A stretch of 10,835 bases of DNA, from NCBI GenBank assembly GCA_030599055.1, contig JAUVOS010000073.1, forward strand, positions 1 through 10,835. The letters are read 5' to 3'. This DNA is from Lutibacter sp. Its GTDB lineage: Bacteria; Bacteroidota; Bacteroidia; Flavobacteriales; Flavobacteriaceae. This document shows, piece by piece, positions 6,251 through 10,835 of this stretch. The translations under genes were made by a program, and so were the position numbers. Below the pieces are notes generated by a model, which worked only from the letters and a program-made list of their open reading frames with translations, was not told the DNA's origin and searched no databases. The number at the start of each line of letters is the position of its first letter. Within the stretch, counting starts at the first letter, position 1.

Positions 6251-6922
6251 TTAACTAAAACATTTAGCTACTTTATCCACAAAAGAAATATCTATTAAAC
6301 TCGCTTTTATTTGAAATTCATTTTCTTGAATCCGCTCAATATTGATAGCTTGATTGGTCGCTAAATAAGGACAATGCAATGCAATTTTATAGATTTCAGC
6401 ATAGCTTAGTTTGTCATTTTTTATGATGAAAATATGTGTGTTATAATCTCTTTTTTGTTTTTGAAGTTTACGAACCGAACGAGTGAGTTTGCTATTGGGT
6501 ATGACAACTATTTCACCCGTTTCATTTAGCAACTTTGTATTTGAGATATTTATTTTTTTTATTCTGCCCGATACAAAATCAGTTTCTATTGAATCTCCAA
6601 CTCTTAGATGATTATTTAATTTAATAAGAATACCGGAAAATACATTTCCCCAATAATTCCAACCCAGTCCAATTATAATTGCAGTAATTACTGTAGTGAT
6701 AAGCTTGTTTTCATAAAATAAAATTGTAAAAAATAGTAGGGCATAAGCAATCCATACAATGACTTGAATGCGTTGCCATATCAACTTATAGGTAGCTTTT
6801 TTACCCTGTTTTAATGGAAAGATATAGGTGTTAGTCACACGAAAAACAAAGTGTAGTACGGCACCTATAAATAACATACTCAGTATCTGAAAAATGGGAA
6901 TTGTATTAAAATAATTTTCCAT
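6251..6922 (-). CDS. Small MscS-type mechanosensitive channel
   Basis: This 223-residue inner-membrane protein is an MscS-family channel, expected to open under membrane tension and release ions and small solutes on osmotic downshock. Hydrophobic segments lie at about 10-28, 50-70 and 73-100. The third is the pore helix and runs into GLGWNYWGNVFSGILI (85-100), the counterpart of the Gly/Ala-rich MscS pore helix, followed by the beta-domain signature LRVGDSIE (106-113), a short GRIKKINISNTKL segment (119-131) and GEIVVIPNSKL (136-146). The C-terminal alpha/beta domain is short, giving a protein smaller than E. coli MscS (286 residues). Its ATG comes three bases after the stop of the large cotransporter-NTPase gene, so translation is probably coupled and the two products likely work in one osmotic-response unit. 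Tryptophans in the pore helix are unusual and may change gating. Confidence 0.88.
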   Translation of the reverse strand: MENYFNTIPIFQILSMLFIGAVLHFVFRVTNTYIFPLKQGKKATYKLIWQRIQVIVWIAYALLFFTILFYENKLITTVITAIIIGLGWNYWGNVFSGILIKLNNHLRVGDSIETDFVSGRIKKINISNTKLLNETGEIVVIPNSKLTRSVRKLQKQKRDYNTHIFIIKNDKLSYAEIYKIALHCPYLATNQAINIERIQENEFQIKASLIDISFVDKVAKCFS

Positions 6923-6925
6923 CGT

Positions 6926-9900
6926 CTAGTTTAAAATATTAAGTTTTTTTAATTGTTCCTCTACATAATACAGCAAGATATCATGAATACTGTAAATAGC
7001 ATTACCTGATTGAAAAACCAAACCGGCTTTTTCCATTTCTTTTAGGGTACTCAATACTTGTGGAGTTTCTTCTTTAAAGATCTTTTTCAGATGATTTAAA
7101 TGTAAATTTTTATGTATCACAAAATGGTACAATACCAGTTTCCAAAGTGCATTATTTATTTCTGGGAATTTTTTATCTTTGGGATATGTCAGTATGAGTT
7201 GCTTGTCCTTATTGATAGAAATACAAGAAAGCCATATCTGTAAAGCAATACCAATATTTCCATTTGACAACGTATGGATAGCTCCAATTATAGCATCAAT
7301 TTTATTTGATTCGCTAACGGATTCTCCTTCTAGATGGATGTCTGCACCACCAATTTTATGACGATTTATGATTATCTCTTTTAAAGCCATTTTATCAACA
7401 GGACGTGCAATAATTGTCGTTAAAAGTTGCTTTTCGATATTCGTATTCTGTCTGATAATATGGTAGCTATAAATATTCATATTCAATATAAAATAGTGCT
7501 TGTCGCCATATTTTTCAATTAGTTGTGTCAAGTGATTAATTACGGCATCTCCCTCTTTACTTTTTAGCCACCATCTTTCAAGATCGTCGAAAACAAAAAC
7601 TGTTTTCTTTTTTAATTTTTTTAGGATAGATGTACTATTCCCTTTTAAAGCAAGAGCTTGTTGGAAGGCTACATGCAAATCATTTTCCGTAAAGCTTTGT
7701 TTTAAAGGAGGATTAATACTATACCGAAGCGTGTTTTCCGGAATTTTTGCAATAGCTTCTGTAAAAAAACTTTTCCCAGATTGCGATTTCCCTATAATCA
7801 TAATGGCGCCACTTATTCCAGTATCGATTCTATTTAACGCATGTTTTACCGTGTCAAATTCGTTTTTTCTGATGGCTTCAATATTGGCTGTATGACTTCC
7901 GGTAAAAAGTTTTTTATAGTAAAATGGCAAGGATTGTTTTAAGTTTTCATCTAGAGATAAATTAGAAACTAAATTGTTTGTTTGCTCTATAATATTTGAA
8001 AATTGATGGTGTTTTTCGTCAAATCTTATGGCATCGATATCCTGCTTACGCTGAATGACAAAATCATGTATTTGTCCGTAGGATTCTTTTAACAGCGTCT
8101 TTTTCTCAGCAAACCAATCTTTTATTTTGTGCTGTTTTACCGAACTTCGAGATGCTTGTGACAATAATTTCTCAGAATCTAAAATGGTTCTGACATCAAG
8201 TGTCGCTACTGTATGATGTAGATTAGTTTTTAATTCTAATCGTATCGAATCATTTAAATTAGTCAATTTTGTAGCCTTAGCCACGATGCCTTTTCGAAAA
8301 TCATTAAGTACAATATCAAAATCAGTATCGTTCTCAACTTCATCAATAATATGATTGATACGATTTGCGGAATTATAAATACTTTCAGCATTTGTATTAT
8401 AAGTCTTTTCAAACCTAAGAAGTGTTTCTTGTAATCGAGCGAGATAGCTGTCTTGAATAATGTGGTTTTGAACACTAGAAAGACTAATAGTTAGTGTTTC
8501 TACATAATCAGTCTGACTTTTTGAAAACAAATTAAAAGACGCTGGGCTCATTAATTCAACCGTTTTTGGAACCACATTTGATAAGGATAAAATACTATTT
8601 TCCTCTGACTCTAAAAGGTTTTTAAAATTGATATGTGTTATGCCTTCTGCAATTTCATCAATATCTTTATTGGTAAACGATTCCAAATTCTTTTTTAAAA
8701 GACCCTGGCGAATTACTTTTTCAGCTTCGGTCAATATTTCAAGTTTTCTTTGTTGTGGATAAATAAGACTGAGATCAATGTATTTTTTTATTTTTTCGTC
8801 AATGGTCGATAAGGACAAACCGGAATTTGTAAGATATAAATCAGATTCAGCCTGTTTGTGTGATAACAATTGGTTCCGATGCCAATACTTAGCATAACCG
8901 GACAAATCGTTAAGAATCGAATCATTTTCTTTTTTGTCAATTTTTGCGTTTAATCTTTTGATGCGTTTTTCAAAAATAGGTTTTTCAATTTCATTCACTA
9001 ATTCTATACAAATATCTCTTTCGAAAATGTGTAAGGCTTCACTAGTTTGATGTGATAAATCATTTGCTGTATTTTTTAACTCATTCAATAAAGCTGCGAT
9101 ATTTTTTCTGTAAGTACCTTGCGCATCTCTATTATTGATACTTATATTTTCAATAAATAATTGCGATTCTTTATTTAAAGTTTTAGATAGCTCAATTGGA
9201 AACATAAAATTTTTGACGCCAAAGTCATAAAGAGCATCCCGAGTATTGGGAAGTATTTTTGCTGAAAAATAATAGTTTAATATGTTTTTCCATTTGACTT
9301 TTTTAGTTTTTGGAATATTTAAATCTATTGTTTTTGGTACTTTGTTCAGATATTCTTTTCTGTTATTTAAAAGTTTATTCAAACCCTTGTCAAAGACCTC
9401 TTCAAGACTGTGTAATTGCTCCTTTTTAAAAATTTCAGATAAATTGATAGTTGTGTTGACGAAGTTTTGAACTTCCTTTATTATAGCACTATGAGACTGT
9501 TTTGTTTCAATATTTAAAAGGCTTTTATCAAATTCCTTGGCAATTGTATCAATAAATTGAGTATAAAAAGACGCAATAGATGTCAAGGCTGGTCGTGTGA
9601 ATTTTTCGGTCGATTCTGATAAAAAAGCATCTAATTCTCCGACTAATGTGTTGACTTTTGTTATTTCAGAAATTGGAAGTGCTTTAAGTTCGGTTTGTTT
9701 TTCATCAGATTTCCCGATGGTTTCAGATAAATCTAACTGTAATTCGTTAAAACTATTGGATGCTTTTACCAGTAAAGTAGAACCAATACTTTTAAATAAG
9801 TGGTTGGTATTGAGTATGAAATTTGCTTGCTTTTCTGTTTTAATGTTTGGAATCCCTACTAAAGTTAAATCAGTATCGGCTGATTGTAATGCGATAATAT

Positions 9901-10835
9901 CATAAAAAGGTCTTTGCTCAACACCATTATTAATTACAACGATTTCTACATTTACTCGTAATTCATCAACTAGTTTAGAAATCTTTGCTTTGATGATATT
10001 GCTATCAATATTGTTATGATTGACAAAAAGCACTCTGATTTTCGCTTTATTCCATTCTGTAGATTGAATGATAAAACGCACAATGCTCAGCATCATTTCT
10101 GCATTTTTACTGTCGGTTTCACGCCACCATAAATCGACAGTTTGGTAGTCGCCAAATTTGGCTTTTTTGTCAAAATCGAGATATAATAAGTTGTAATCAA
10201 GAAGCAATAAAGTCTCGGTCATTTTAGAATAACTCTCCGAGTTACTCAATTCTTTAGGCCATCCCATCATTATAGTATTCGGCTCCACGCCCGAAAAGCC
10301 AAAAGTTGATGCAATATTTTCGATACCTGTATAAATGTTCTCCACTTTAACTTGTCTTGCAAAAATCCCCAAATCCTCAAAAGAGCTCTCTTTGACAATT
10401 TGTTCAGATTTTGTCAGGGGTTTTCTGTTTTTTTTATCTAAAATCAGTTTGAAATTTGTGACAATTCCAGTTCGACCGGATAAAGTATTACTCAATTCTA
10501 AAAGATAATATCGATGCGGACTTTCGCCACTAAATAAAATAATATTTGGATTCCAATTCATACTGGAGTCAACTTCTTTGGCGTCGAGTTTTTTTAATCC
10601 TTTTGCGACCACATTTTCCCAAACACTTTGCCATACATCGCCCGAATCTAATTTTACTTGTTTACGTTGTAGTAAAAGATAAATGCCAATTATGATAATT
10701 ATGGCGCCAAACATGGCAATCATATCTAGTTTAAACATGATTCCGAAACTAGCTAAAAATCCAAGTAAACCAAACCAACGATTGACTTTAAAGGTCGGTT
10801 GAAAATCGGGATTTGCCCAGCTTTCTAAGAAAAAG
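6926..10835 (-). CDS. SLC12-like cation-chloride cotransporter fused to P-loop NTPase (partial)
   Basis: The 5' end is outside the window: the frame stays open from ATG 10738 to the edge, adding 32 residues. These contain NPDFQPTFK and a helix, then a second helix (6-23, numbering from M10738), matching the end of an SLC12 (NKCC/KCC-like) membrane domain. The SLC12 cytosolic domain follows at about 30-330: DVWQSVW (34-40), NWNPNIILFSG (61-71), PNTIMMGWPKE (153-163), VDLWWRE (201-207) and KIRVLFVN (233-240). Residues about 350-970 are polar, mostly helical and unrecognised. A P-loop NTPase follows: Walker A GKSQSGKS (983-990), Walker B VFVFDDLERW (1047-1056), possible sensor N1086, and GNIGIALQIW (1160-1169). 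A winged-helix-like tail occupies about 1195-1260. DDLER recalls KAP/STAND or ORC-like ATPases. Known SLC12 proteins move Na+/K+ with Cl-; ion choice here is not visible. The fused NTPase is probably regulatory. An MscS gene follows after three bases. Confidence 0.85.
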   Translation of the reverse strand, partial: FFLESWANPDFQPTFKVNRWFGLLGFLASFGIMFKLDMIAMFGAIIIIIGIYLLLQRKQVKLDSGDVWQSVWENVVAKGLKKLDAKEVDSSMNWNPNIILFSGESPHRYYLLELSNTLSGRTGIVTNFKLILDKKNRKPLTKSEQIVKESSFEDLGIFARQVKVENIYTGIENIASTFGFSGVEPNTIMMGWPKELSNSESYSKMTETLLLLDYNLLYLDFDKKAKFGDYQTVDLWWRETDSKNAEMMLSIVRFIIQSTEWNKAKIRVLFVNHNNIDSNIIKAKISKLVDELRVNVEIVVINNGVEQRPFYDIIALQSADTDLTLVGIPNIKTEKQANFILNTNHLFKSIGSTLLVKASNSFNELQLDLSETIGKSDEKQTELKALPISEITKVNTLVGELDAFLSESTEKFTRPALTSIASFYTQFIDTIAKEFDKSLLNIETKQSHSAIIKEVQNFVNTTINLSEIFKKEQLHSLEEVFDKGLNKLLNNRKEYLNKVPKTIDLNIPKTKKVKWKNILNYYFSAKILPNTRDALYDFGVKNFMFPIELSKTLNKESQLFIENISINNRDAQGTYRKNIAALLNELKNTANDLSHQTSEALHIFERDICIELVNEIEKPIFEKRIKRLNAKIDKKENDSILNDLSGYAKYWHRNQLLSHKQAESDLYLTNSGLSLSTIDEKIKKYIDLSLIYPQQRKLEILTEAEKVIRQGLLKKNLESFTNKDIDEIAEGITHINFKNLLESEENSILSLSNVVPKTVELMSPASFNLFSKSQTDYVETLTISLSSVQNHIIQDSYLARLQETLLRFEKTYNTNAESIYNSANRINHIIDEVENDTDFDIVLNDFRKGIVAKATKLTNLNDSIRLELKTNLHHTVATLDVRTILDSEKLLSQASRSSVKQHKIKDWFAEKKTLLKESYGQIHDFVIQRKQDIDAIRFDEKHHQFSNIIEQTNNLVSNLSLDENLKQSLPFYYKKLFTGSHTANIEAIRKNEFDTVKHALNRIDTGISGAIMIIGKSQSGKSFFTEAIAKIPENTLRYSINPPLKQSFTENDLHVAFQQALALKGNSTSILKKLKKKTVFVFDDLERWWLKSKEGDAVINHLTQLIEKYGDKHYFILNMNIYSYHIIRQNTNIEKQLLTTIIARPVDKMALKEIIINRHKIGGADIHLEGESVSESNKIDAIIGAIHTLSNGNIGIALQIWLSCISINKDKQLILTYPKDKKFPEINNALWKLVLYHFVIHKNLHLNHLKKIFKEETPQVLSTLKEMEKAGLVFQSGNAIYSIHDILLYYVEEQLKKLNILN

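Noticed and set aside
10736..10738. ATG at 10738 as the start of the large minus-strand gene
   Set aside because: The frame is open for 32 further codons to the window edge, and those residues continue the SLC12 membrane-domain pattern; the ATG lies inside a membrane helix.
6251..10738. Anti-phage defence system built from a STAND-like NTPase and an MscS-type effector channel
   Set aside because: An NTPase beside a membrane channel can suggest defence, but the SLC12 cotransporter sequence in the same polypeptide favours ion or osmotic control. No other defence genes are visible. It remains possible only as a remote alternative.

Overview
The window looks like chromosome from a member of the Bacteroidota, most likely a flavobacterium. 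It is AT-rich, several starts lack a clear Shine-Dalgarno sequence, two promoters fit the Bacteroidota TTG/TTTG...TANNTTTG pattern, the tmRNA encodes a GENNFALAA tag, and one gene carries the 'Fibrobacter major paralogous' (FISUMP) domain. No mobile element, CRISPR array, rRNA or ordinary tRNA is visible.

Layout. Positions 1-660 hold short intergenic repeats, a promoter, the complete ssrA (tmRNA) gene and a strong hairpin terminator. A second promoter near 723-751 then drives a SLC13/DASS-type sodium:anion symporter (779-2218, plus). Two minus-strand genes follow: a lipoprotein-like or secreted FISUMP protein (2768-3400) and a small two-helix membrane protein of unknown role (2306-2692). From 3692 a plus-strand pair encodes a GT-B glycosyltransferase with a TTG start and a CE4-like polysaccharide deacetylase. 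They are separated by a 120-base repeat-rich spacer with a long imperfect hairpin and three AAAGCCC heptamers ending four bases before the second start codon. The pair probably belongs to surface or exported polysaccharide synthesis.

The most striking region is 6251-10835 on the minus strand. The long frame does not begin at the first in-window ATG (10738): it stays open to the window edge, and those extra residues, with what follows, match the last membrane helices and cytosolic domain of an SLC12-type cation-chloride cotransporter. That domain is fused to about 600 residues of helical sequence and then a P-loop NTPase with a winged-helix-like tail. Three bases after its stop codon starts a small MscS-type mechanosensitive channel. 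An ion cotransporter with a built-in NTPase, coupled to a tension-gated channel, suggests a two-gene cell-volume or osmotic-balance module; this is inference from architecture and gene order.
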